Source of the DNA: Acidimicrobiales bacterium
GTDB lineage: Bacteria > Actinomycetota > Acidimicrobiia > Acidimicrobiales > UBA8592
NCBI GenBank assembly: GCA_029244605.1
Contig: JAQWQL010000043.1
Location: forward strand, 1 to 41,927
Reading direction: 5' to 3'
DNA: 41,927 nucleotides
In this document: positions 9,806 to 18,171 of the stretch, in pieces
How the letters are laid out: each line of letters starts with the position of its first letter
Numbering within the stretch: position 1 is the first letter of the stretch
Translations under genes and position numbers: made by a program
Notes under the pieces: generated by a model
Seen by the model: only the letters and a program-made list of their open reading frames with translations
Database searches by the model: none
What the model was told of the DNA's origin: nothing

Positions 9806-10304
9806 ATTTCTCCGGAAGCGTTCCAAATGACCCGTAGGCGCCGCCTAAAAACAAAAGAGGTTGACTCTCTGCGCTTCCCTCGCCCATTCCTTCAACAGAT
9901 CCAACGACAATATAGTGATCGCCTGCTTCATGTATTGCCTGAATAGAGCAGTCGATCCAAGCTACACATCCTCCAACTATTGGTGACCCTGTGGGCCCCG
10001 AAGTCCAATCAATGGCCTCAAATGGGTCTACTTCTTTATTAAAGAAACTATTACTGAGATCTAATTGGCCTTCTCCTAGAACGTTGACGCAATAATTCCC
10101 TGTCGCGTTAATTCGCTTCCAAGTTGCCGATTCCTTACCGGGCATGAACTGGACCAAAGGCGGGTCAAGGGAGACCGAGCCGAAAGAGCCAATAACCATA
10201 GCGAACGGGCCATCATCGTCTAAGGCGCTGACGAGAGTCACCCCTGTAGGGTACCGTCCTAATACAGATCGGAATTTAGCCCCATCTACATGGTCCTCGC
10301 TCAT
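9804..10304 (-). CDS. flavin reductase family protein (FMN-binding split barrel)
   Basis: FRSVLGRYPTGVTLVSA, SVSLDPPLVQFMPGKESATW, NATGNYCVNVLGEGQ. Confidence 0.9.
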   Translation of the reverse strand: MSEDHVDGAKFRSVLGRYPTGVTLVSALDDDGPFAMVIGSFGSVSLDPPLVQFMPGKESATWKRINATGNYCVNVLGEGQLDLSNSFFNKEVDPFEAIDWTSGPTGSPIVGGCVAWIDCSIQAIHEAGDHYIVVGSVEGMGEGSAESQPLLFLGGAYGSFGTLPEK

Positions 10305-10491
10305 TTGGCCTCCAGTCTTTAACCTACTTCTCTACTAAACGATACTCGCTTCATCTCTTTCTTTGCAGATTAGTAACCGTTTAGTCGACAAATACGTGCT
10401 TTAGCGTGTGTGGAAGCCAGTTTCTTGTTGCCGGAATTGTGCTAGCCCTGTGGGTTTATCCAACAAACTTCTGGATGCTAGGGTCTTATAG

Positions 10492-11940
10492 ATGGCGGAT
10501 AACCGACCACAATTACCTAATGGATTTGTTGCTTTCGTTAAGAAAGATTGTCCGACATGTGAACTTGTTGTACCTGTACTGGAACAGCTTGCTGAATTAG
10601 AGATCTTGAGCGCTGTCTTCACGCAGGACGACATATCATTTCCGGAGCTACCGGTAACTTCAGATGATACGTCGTTAGAAATTAGTTTCTTTCATGAAGT
10701 TGAAACCGTCCCTACACTTATGAAAATCCAAAATGGCATCGAGGTAGACCGTATTGTCGGCTGGTCTCAGGATCAGTGGGAAGCATTCGTGGGAGTCAAC
10801 GATCTAGGCCCTGATGGAATCCGCCCTTATAGTCCCGGCTGTGGTTCCTTGAGTGTGGACCCAGATCTTCAAGGGCAGTTACAGAAGAAGTATGGGTCTG
10901 GGATGACAAGCCGTGAAATAGCTTTTGCTTCGGCTGAAGATGAATTTGAAGCAATGTATGATCGTGGTTGGTCAGACGGCTTGCCCTTAATTCCTCCCAC
11001 CGTTGAACGGGTCTCAGCCATGCTGGCGGGAACAAACCGAGAACCAGAGGAAGTTCTTGCCCTAGTTCCACCGAATCTAGTTGATCTTACAGTCGAGAAA
11101 GTTGCTATCAACGCAGTGATGGCTGGTTGTAAACCTGAATACTTGCCGGTGGTTATTGCTGCCTTAGAGGCTGCTTGCACTGACCAGTTCAATATGCACG
11201 GTTTGCTCGCAACAACAATGCCAGTAGGTCCGATTCTCTTTGTCAATGGGCCGATCAGGAAATCCATTGGGATGAACTCTGGGATGAATCTTCTCGGGCA
11301 AGGAAATCGACCCAATAGCACTATTGGAAGAGCCATCCAACTTACTATTCGCAATGTAGGTGGTGGCCGCCCTGGCGAAGTTGACCGAGCTACTCATGGA
11401 AGTCCCGCTAAATATGGATTGTGCTTTGCTGAAGACGAAGAAGGTTCGCCATGGCCGTCTTATGCACAAGACCAGGGCTTCTCCCCTGAGCAGAACACAG
11501 TTACAATATTTCCCGGAGAGGGACCACGGGTGATAGTTGACCAGCTATCCCGATCTCCAGATGAATTAGCGAGAAGCCTCGCAATCGGAATCATCGGGAA
11601 CGTTCACCCTAAGTTGGTTATGGCTTTTGATGCGATATTGGTCATTGGCCCTGAACATGCTTCCCGTTTTGTTGAAGCAGGTTGGACAAAAGAAAAGGTA
11701 AACGAGGAGATAATCAACCACACCATCCGGGAAACTGATGAATTGGTTCGAGGAGCCGATGGGATCGGCGAAGGACTACCAGAGGTTTTCGCCGGATCAA
11801 CTCTCCCAAAATTGCGACCGGATGGCGGATTAATTATCCTCTATGGCGGTGGAGAAGCGGGTCTTTTCTCTGCCACTATAGGTGGATGGATTTCTGGAGA
11901 CAAAGGAAGCCTGTATCAAACAAGGGAGATAACTTTATGA
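10492..11940 (+). CDS. thioredoxin-like domain (CPTC) fused to a large uncharacterised domain; ATGA-coupled to the downstream selenoprotein
   Basis: N-terminus FVAFVKKDCPTCELVVPVLEQL with VETVPTLMKI cis-Pro-like motif; C-terminal region begins YDRGWSDGLPLIPPTVERVSAML. Confidence 0.85.
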   Translation: MADNRPQLPNGFVAFVKKDCPTCELVVPVLEQLAELEILSAVFTQDDISFPELPVTSDDTSLEISFFHEVETVPTLMKIQNGIEVDRIVGWSQDQWEAFVGVNDLGPDGIRPYSPGCGSLSVDPDLQGQLQKKYGSGMTSREIAFASAEDEFEAMYDRGWSDGLPLIPPTVERVSAMLAGTNREPEEVLALVPPNLVDLTVEKVAINAVMAGCKPEYLPVVIAALEAACTDQFNMHGLLATTMPVGPILFVNGPIRKSIGMNSGMNLLGQGNRPNSTIGRAIQLTIRNVGGGRPGEVDRATHGSPAKYGLCFAEDEEGSPWPSYAQDQGFSPEQNTVTIFPGEGPRVIVDQLSRSPDELARSLAIGIIGNVHPKLVMAFDAILVIGPEHASRFVEAGWTKEKVNEEIINHTIRETDELVRGADGIGEGLPEVFAGSTLPKLRPDGGLIILYGGGEAGLFSATIGGWISGDKGSLYQTREITL

Positions 11941-12452
11941 CGACCAGCGTACTTGACCCTACTAATGAGCGAACCCCTGCCCATCGGACACGAGCTCAAA
12001 GAATCACCAGCCTCCAAGGGGCCACGATAGGGCTTCTCGATATAAGTAAACCTCGAGGAGATGTCTTTCTAGACACCATTCATTCTCTTCTTGAACAAAG
12101 AGGAGCACATGTGCTGCGATTTACAAAACCTACTTTCACTAAGCCTGCTCCGGTAGACCTTCGCCATGAAATTTCTACAACATGCGACGCCGTCATTGAA
12201 GCATTAGCCGATTGAGGAAGTTGCACGACATGCAGTGTGCATGACATAAGCGACCTTGAGCGAAGAGGAACTCCAGGTGTTTTTATTGCATCTGTTCCTT
12301 TCGTTTCTGCTGCTGAAACCCAATCTAAGGCACTTGGGTTTCCCCTTGCAGGATTATTCACAGCTCATCCGATACAAGATAGAACTGATGAAGAAATGAA
12401 AGTCCTAGGGGAAAATATCTTCGATGACCTTGTTAAGGAACTACTGGTCTAG
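11937..12452 (+). CDS. UGSC-family selenoprotein, UGA (12213-12215) read as Sec at residue 93; 171 aa
   Basis: Frame from ATG 11937 through ...CDAVIEALAD-U-GSCTTCSVHDISDLERRGTPGVFIASVPF... to TAG at 12450. The track splits it into 11886..12215 and 12237..12452, which are in the same frame. UGSC motif plus SECIS-like hairpin just downstream. Confidence 0.9.
12213..12254 (+). promoter_or_regulatory. Selenocysteine UGA codon and bacterial SECIS-like stem-loop
   Basis: UGA 12213-12215; lower stem GUUGC (12220-12224)/GCGAC (12250-12254); upper stem CAUGCA (12229-12234)/UGCAUG (12238-12243); apical loop GUG (12235-12237), loop G 20 nt after UGA. Confidence 0.82.
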
Positions 12453-13649
12453 CAACCGGTTAACTTTCCGAAGCTGAACGGCAAAATTACCTTTCCTGTC
12501 GATCCTAGTCTTTTGCGCTCCTAGGAAACGAGCGAGATTGACTAACTCTCCAAATGCTCTTTCAACGATTTCTTCTGCTCGGATATTATCCTCAATGAAC
12601 GAAGCCTTGATATGGAGTGTTTTCTGATCGCGGAGATATTTTATGTCGAAACGCCCAACGAAACGACCATCAATAAGTAAAGGCAGCACGTAGTAACCAA
12701 ACTTGCGTTTTGTTTCTGGCGTATATATTTCAAGTTTGTATTGGAAATCGAATAACCGATTGAGGCGTTTTCTATTCCAAACGATTGGATCGAATGGCGA
12801 AACCAGCGCACAAGCATCAGCAGCTTTAGGTATCGAGGTCTTTGCTGGCATGTATGCAGGATCCTTCCACGTTTCAATCTGTATTTCCTCTAATTGTTTG
12901 TTCTCTACAAGGTCACTTATCGCTTCTGTAGCTTCTTTCACTGGAAGCCTGAAGTAGTCGGCTAGATCCCGTGAGGTGGCAACCCCGTATGCTCTAGCCG
13001 AACGTAGCATGAGGTGGCGGAGGGATTCCGCATCATCGGGAGTAGGTAGATCCAAAATATTTGAAGGCACTATCCGATCCAGTAGATCAAATTTTTTTTC
13101 AAAGTTCGGCCCTCGTCGTATCCCCACTTCCCCTATGCGATATAACCAGTTCAATGCAAGCTGCCCCTTTGATCTATGCCCCCAACCAGTTTGTTCTCTC
13201 GGCTGAGGGTCAGATAGGTCTTTCGCTTCTATGGGACCATTTAACGCAACTTCGCGAAGAACGTTCTTAACGTATAGAGGCTCTTCTGTCGCTAGCCGGT
13301 AGAGACTTTTCCATGTCTCTCCTTTGCTAGCTCTTTTTTTATCGAAACGGAAGTAAGGTTCTATCTCTACAGGAGCGATAGAGGCTTCATGAGCCCACAA
13401 TTCAAACCATTTATCGTCGTAGTACGCTATTTCATCAAAAAGGGTTTGTCGATAGGGTCCAAGTCGCGAGAAAAATGGCATGTACTGGGTTCTGATAATC
13501 ACTGGAACCGCATCGAGTTGAACGACCTCCATTTTCTTCATGCATTGTTGTAGATGCCTACGACCGACCTGACCATTTGGACGATCTTTCAACAGCCCTT
13601 GTGCCGCTAAAGCTACCCGGCGTGCTTGAAGGACCGAAATGGAATTCAC
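12441..13649 (-). CDS. winged-helix DNA-binding domain protein, YcaQ-like (DNA glycosylase family)
   Basis: VLQARRVALAAQGL, MEVVQLDAVPVIIRTQYMPFFSRLG, ELWAHEASIAP motifs typical of the YcaQ family. Confidence 0.85.
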   Translation of the reverse strand: MNSISVLQARRVALAAQGLLKDRPNGQVGRRHLQQCMKKMEVVQLDAVPVIIRTQYMPFFSRLGPYRQTLFDEIAYYDDKWFELWAHEASIAPVEIEPYFRFDKKRASKGETWKSLYRLATEEPLYVKNVLREVALNGPIEAKDLSDPQPREQTGWGHRSKGQLALNWLYRIGEVGIRRGPNFEKKFDLLDRIVPSNILDLPTPDDAESLRHLMLRSARAYGVATSRDLADYFRLPVKEATEAISDLVENKQLEEIQIETWKDPAYMPAKTSIPKAADACALVSPFDPIVWNRKRLNRLFDFQYKLEIYTPETKRKFGYYVLPLLIDGRFVGRFDIKYLRDQKTLHIKASFIEDNIRAEEIVERAFGELVNLARFLGAQKTRIDRKGNFAVQLRKVNRLLDQ

Positions 13650-13673
13650 CCATAGAAATCTAGCAGTCTTGGG

Positions 13674-14537
13674 TCATGTCGGCAGCCTGTACCCTGTCTT
13701 CCCGTTGCGCTCAACCAAACCATCTTTAATAAGGCCTGCTACGACCCGTTTGCACCTTTCTGGGTCGCCCGTCCAACCCATGACCTCTTCAAGCTCTGAA
13801 CAGGCAATCTTTCTTTTCCGTAAGGCATTCACAAGTTTTCCCCGCCCTTGACGGTCAGATCCTTCGAATTTTTCTTTTGGGTTGGTGGTTGAGATTTTTG
13901 GCTTCGATGGATCTAGCCCCTCCCCCTTCCAGCGGCAATAGTTGGATAGCGGACAATTTTCGCAATCTGCGGATCGGGATTTACACACATCCGACCCGAG
14001 GTCCATTAAAGCCTGATTCCAGACCCATCCTTGCCCTTCAGGGACAAAATTATCTGCTTTTTCCTGCATTTCTTCAGGGGTTAACTTTTCTCCTGTGACT
14101 CTCGAAATGATTCTATGGATGTTGACGTCAACGACTCCAACATCTTCTTCAAAAGCAAAACATAAGATAGCGCGTGATGTATATGGCCCTACCCCTGGAA
14201 GCTTCAAAAGAGCTGACAGCGTATCTGGAACTAGTCCATGATGCATCTCTACTATTTTTTGAGCTGACCTGTGAAGGTTAATCGCTCTTCTGTTATACCC
14301 CAAACCTTCCCAGTCATCGATAATGGACGAGAGAGGAGCTTCAGCGCACTCTTGGGGCGTAGGGTACTTCTTAAGAAAACATTTATACTTGGGAATTACC
14401 CTAGATACCTGAGTCTGCTGAAGCATCGCTTCTGAGACCATAATTGACCATGGGTCGCGAGTTTGCCTCCATGGAAGGTCACGGGAGCTTTCCTCCCACC
14501 ATTGGATCAGCGCTTTTTGTTGTTCAGTGTGCCCCAC
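13674..14537 (-). CDS. mutY: A/G-specific adenine glycosylase
   Basis: DLPWRQTRDPWSIMVSEAMLQQTQVSRV, LPGVGPYTSRAIL HhH motif, and C-x6-C-x2-C-x5-C iron-sulfur loop (CKSRSADCENCPLSNYC). Confidence 0.92.
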   Translation of the reverse strand: MGHTEQQKALIQWWEESSRDLPWRQTRDPWSIMVSEAMLQQTQVSRVIPKYKCFLKKYPTPQECAEAPLSSIIDDWEGLGYNRRAINLHRSAQKIVEMHHGLVPDTLSALLKLPGVGPYTSRAILCFAFEEDVGVVDVNIHRIISRVTGEKLTPEEMQEKADNFVPEGQGWVWNQALMDLGSDVCKSRSADCENCPLSNYCRWKGEGLDPSKPKISTTNPKEKFEGSDRQGRGKLVNALRKRKIACSELEEVMGWTGDPERCKRVVAGLIKDGLVERNGKTGYRLPT

Positions 14538-14603
14538 GCTACAAAGGTAGCTCTAGAATTGGAGCACAGGCCAATGTGCAACAGCAGAGGAAACAGAGCA
14601 GAG

Positions 14604-14906
14604 ATGTATCGTCCTTTAAAATTTCTTTCAGTGCTATTGGTTGCATTAGTGGCATCTCTTATTTTTGCGACTCCATCATTTTCTGATGAGAAACAGGACT
14701 CTTCACCGGATGTTGAGATAATTAAAGTCGATGATGGATCTGGCATAATTCCGAAGCCAGGTTCTGGGAGTGCCCCGTCTAGCCCGACAGATAGAGGAGG
14801 TGCTTTACAATTGGGGCTGTTAGGGCTTCTAATTCTATTTCCTGTCGTTGCAATTTTGAGCGTTCGTCGTCAGGCTAAGAGAAACCGGCGCTCTGTTAAC
14901 GCCTAG
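14604..14906 (+). CDS. small predicted secreted/membrane protein with signal peptide and C-terminal TM anchor plus basic tail
   Basis: From ATG 14604: MYRPLKFLSVLLVALVASLIFATPSFSDE...LQLGLLGLLILFPVVAILSVRRQAKRNRR. Confidence 0.6.
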   Translation: MYRPLKFLSVLLVALVASLIFATPSFSDEKQDSSPDVEIIKVDDGSGIIPKPGSGSAPSSPTDRGGALQLGLLGLLILFPVVAILSVRRQAKRNRRSVNA

Positions 14907-16184
14907 CTAAGGATTTTCCTCTTCCTTGAGTTCATAGCTTCCACCAAGCTGATTCAATACGGATGCTGTTTCGTCTATGACTCCCTGATAGAAGCCCCGG
15001 AGAGCCTGATCGGTTTCTTCATTATTTACCGCTCGATATAAAGGAACGATCGTATAGTCGGATCTATCTACCCGAGTTGGTTCAAAAGTTAGACTCTCTA
15101 CTCTAAAACCTTCTTTATCTGTTCCAATTATGTCAACGAAGATCATCACACCATTCTGAGAAGCAGCGGGACAACAGTTCGCTGATTGATTCGATAAAAA
15201 GTTTCCTAGGCCGTAGATAACATACTTGTCGTTAAATATTCCTATCGGCTGAACAACATGAACATGGGATCCAACTATTAAATCAATGTCGGGCGAAGCC
15301 AATAGTGATTCCGCCAGTTTTTTTTGCGCTTCACTCGGACTGACTTGGTATTCGTTGCCCCATTGGATACTCAGGATCACAAAATCCACTCCTAATGAGC
15401 GCATCCTTGCAGCTTCATTAAGTATTGTTTCTTCGTCGATTACGTTTACGAGGTAAGGTTCATCTTTAGGAAGAACAAAACCATTTAAGCTATATGTATA
15501 GGACATATGGCCAATTAGTATCCCGTTTGGGCTGTAGAGGGACGGTGTTTTCTGTTCTTCAGCGGTGCGCGCCATCCCTGCCCAACCAAGATCTGCATTC
15601 TGTAGTTGGGTGATGGTTGACTTGACCCCTTTTGCTCCTTTATCCATTGAGTGGTTTGAGGCTGTCGAGCAGCCATCGTACCCGACCTCTTTCAGATTAT
15701 TTGGCAATTCTTGAGGAGCGTTAAAAATGGGGTACCCAGATAGTGCTGTGTTGTCAGAAGAAACAGGGGTCTCCAAATGGCAAATAGCCAAGTCGGCTTC
15801 TTCCAGTAGTGGTTGGACATCAGCGAACATTGGAGTGTAGTCGTGGGCGACTCCGGCGCTCCCATTGTAAGAAGCTCTTTGGATTACTGGACCATGGCTT
15901 AAAATATCACCTGTGAAAACGAGGGTCGCTTTTTGAGGAAGTACTGGAGTGGGAGTGGGAGTAGGAGTAGGAGTAGGAGTAGGAGTTACTTCCGGTGTGG
16001 GCTTAGGGGTTGGCCTTTGAACTTGTTCTACTTCCTGAGGAATCTCCGTTGGCCGAACTTCCTCGTCAAGCACAAGGTTCGTAGTGCTAGTATCGCTTTC
16101 AAAAACTTGTAGAGCTACCAGAACTACTACAGCAGTTATGAACGCAACCAAGATAGTTATTAACCGTTGTTTCGTCATGGGCAT
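14907..16184 (-). CDS. CapA family protein (poly-gamma-glutamate synthesis-like metallophosphatase) with TP-repeat linker
   Basis: N-terminal TM, (TP)n linker, LVFTGDILSHG, ICHLETPVS, ASNHSMDKG, VGSHVHVVQPI, IYGLGNFLSNQ. Confidence 0.92.
   Translation of the reverse strand: MPMTKQRLITILVAFITAVVVLVALQVFESDTSTTNLVLDEEVRPTEIPQEVEQVQRPTPKPTPEVTPTPTPTPTPTPTPVLPQKATLVFTGDILSHGPVIQRASYNGSAGVAHDYTPMFADVQPLLEEADLAICHLETPVSSDNTALSGYPIFNAPQELPNNLKEVGYDGCSTASNHSMDKGAKGVKSTITQLQNADLGWAGMARTAEEQKTPSLYSPNGILIGHMSYTYSLNGFVLPKDEPYLVNVIDEETILNEAARMRSLGVDFVILSIQWGNEYQVSPSEAQKKLAESLLASPDIDLIVGSHVHVVQPIGIFNDKYVIYGLGNFLSNQSANCCPAASQNGVMIFVDIIGTDKEGFRVESLTFEPTRVDRSDYTIVPLYRAVNNEETDQALRGFYQGVIDETASVLNQLGGSYELKEEENP
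15946..15986. repeat. Hexanucleotide microsatellite (GGAGTG/GGAGTA)n encoding the TP linker of the CapA protein
   Basis: About 7 tandem copies of ggagt(g/a) by direct reading. Confidence 0.9.
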
Positions 16185-16198
16185 GTCCCCGTATCCGT

Positions 16199-16807
16199 AT
16201 GAAAGTTCCTAAAGGTGTCTTGCCCCATGGAATCATTAGTTTGCGAATTTGTAAATATCTCTACCCTAATGTGCGTATAGTTCCCCAGCTGATAGTCCTG
16301 TGCGCTAGTTTGATATCCGTGGCTACTTCACCAGATGCAAATATTTCTTTGAGTTGCTTAGATGGAACATCTCGAACATTAAATGAATGGGTGACGACCT
16401 TCCACTTACTCCTAGTAGTTGTCGATCCATACACGCATGAGAGTTCTTGGATTATCGAAACTGGTGGCCGGATTTTACGGTCATTTAAAGGCGCTGACTG
16501 TCGGGGTGCTTGGATGGTTCTAGGCAACGAGGAACATGCTAAGGAATTTCTTGGCCCATGGGCATCAGAGATCTTAACCTTCGTTGATCCGGATCTATCA
16601 TTCGTTCAGAGCATAGAACTTGAGCAAACTCCCGCAATACTTCACTTTGATCAGAGTCCGAAGCTTGTCGGAAGTGCTGAAGGCTGGAATCCATCTGAGT
16701 GGAAAGGTGTTACAAGTGACCTCTCTACTGCTATGAGCTGGTCAAAACCTATTATCCCAGATAGTGAGGACCCAAGTCCGTACTCAGGTGTACCAGTCAC
16801 CCGCTAA
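16199..16807 (+). CDS. hypothetical protein, possible thioredoxin/AhpC-TSA-fold
   Basis: 202-aa ORF; SLSCLDGTSRTLNEWVTTFHLLLVVVDPYTHES and EQTPAILHF weakly resemble a redoxin fold (cis-Pro motif); no CxxC. Start uncertain. Confidence 0.5.
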   Translation: MKVPKGVLPHGIISLRICKYLYPNVRIVPQLIVLCASLISVATSPDANISLSCLDGTSRTLNEWVTTFHLLLVVVDPYTHESSWIIETGGRILRSFKGADCRGAWMVLGNEEHAKEFLGPWASEILTFVDPDLSFVQSIELEQTPAILHFDQSPKLVGSAEGWNPSEWKGVTSDLSTAMSWSKPIIPDSEDPSPYSGVPVTR

Positions 16808-16821
16808 GCGGACACATTTCT

Positions 16822-18075
16822 TTAAATCTTGTCAAATTCGATATGTAACTCTTTCATAGGACGAAGAAAGAAGCTGAACTTGTGTGGGTTATCGTCAAGC
16901 GGTTTGGCAAGTCGGATATTATCCATCCGGTCAAGAATTGCAGTGAAGGCAGACATCAGTTCGGCTCTTGCGAGTGAAGCCCCCATACAAAAATGGCTTC
17001 CCAGCCCGAAAGCCACATGCTTATGTAGATCTTCTCGGGTAATGTCAAAAACTTCGGGGCTTTCGAAGACTTCAGCATCTCTGTTCGCAGCAGCAAACCT
17101 TGGCATTACAGCTGACCCTTCGGGGATAGAGGCACCCCCTATTTCTGCTGGGCATGCTGCAGTTCTCCATAATCCAGCTACTGGGCTATCAAATCTCAAA
17201 CTTTCCTCTATAAAATTTTTCTGCAGGGATCTATCGTCCCGCAATTTTTGCATCTGATCAGGGTACCTCAATAGAAGCCACATCGAAGTTCCTATCGCTG
17301 CAGTGGTAGTCTCAAACCCTCCAGTCACTAGTTGATGCATTAGGTCTTGAAGTTCTTCCATTGTGAATGGTTCATCTTCTTGGTGAGCGTGAACCAACGC
17401 TGAAATCAGGTCATCTGTTGGTTCTTCTCTACGTTTCTCGAATTCTCGAGCTAAGTGATGTTGGGCTTCAACTTCATATTCTGCCTGAATTACAGCCTCA
17501 TCTGGGGAAAGTGGACGCTGTGACATTGCCAACATCGCATCCGCCCACTTTTTAAATGTCTCGTACTCCTCCGCTGGAAGGCCTAGTTGTTCGCAAATAA
17601 AAATCCCTGGCAAGGGTAAGGCAAATTCTGAAACAAATTCACACTGACCCCTATCAATAAATTGGTCGATCAAACTATGGGTAATTTCATCAATTCGAGG
17701 AATCATTCCCTCCACGGCACGATTTGTAAATACCCTGCCAAGTATTTTCCGGTAATGACTGTGCTCTGGCGGGTCCGTCCGTTGCAGCGTTCGGCCTTTA
17801 ACCCAACCCTTTTCTTGGAAGACCTGCGCATGCGCTTTTGATGCCTCGTTAAGACCTCCGGCCCCTGTCCCTGGCCGACTTGAATATATGGATGGAGTCG
17901 TCAAGACCTCTCTGACATCTTCATATTTCGTCACCATATACAACCCATTCTCTGGGACTTTGTATACAGGGCACTTCTCATGGAGAGTCGTATAGGTATC
18001 GAAGGGATCATCTTGAACAGCAGGATCTAAGAAACTTTCTTCCAATTCAAACAATTCATCAGCCATAGATCTCAC
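16822..18075 (-). CDS. cytochrome P450
   Basis: Heme-binding FGLGSHFCMGASLAR; I-helix VTGGFETTTAAIG; ExxR region EESLRFDSP. Confidence 0.96.
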   Translation of the reverse strand: MRSMADELFELEESFLDPAVQDDPFDTYTTLHEKCPVYKVPENGLYMVTKYEDVREVLTTPSIYSSRPGTGAGGLNEASKAHAQVFQEKGWVKGRTLQRTDPPEHSHYRKILGRVFTNRAVEGMIPRIDEITHSLIDQFIDRGQCEFVSEFALPLPGIFICEQLGLPAEEYETFKKWADAMLAMSQRPLSPDEAVIQAEYEVEAQHHLAREFEKRREEPTDDLISALVHAHQEDEPFTMEELQDLMHQLVTGGFETTTAAIGTSMWLLLRYPDQMQKLRDDRSLQKNFIEESLRFDSPVAGLWRTAACPAEIGGASIPEGSAVMPRFAAANRDAEVFESPEVFDITREDLHKHVAFGLGSHFCMGASLARAELMSAFTAILDRMDNIRLAKPLDDNPHKFSFFLRPMKELHIEFDKI

Positions 18076-18171
18076 AATAGCATCCTTATCTTTCTTGCTC
18101 TACCCAATGCCCTCCAACAAGAACACGACCGCTGTTTGATCTATGCTTCCATTGAAAGAATTGGAGCTCAA

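Noticed and set aside
10796-11469. Antisense ORFs 10796..11071, 10869..11354 and 11164..11469
   Set aside because: Low-complexity-like antisense translations of the thioredoxin-fusion gene; no recognisable motifs.
12213-12236. Interpreting the TGA as a real stop with a pseudogene or two independent short ORFs
   Set aside because: The same frame continues without other stops for 78 codons, forms the U-G-S-C motif, and is followed by a bSECIS-like hairpin at the right distance.
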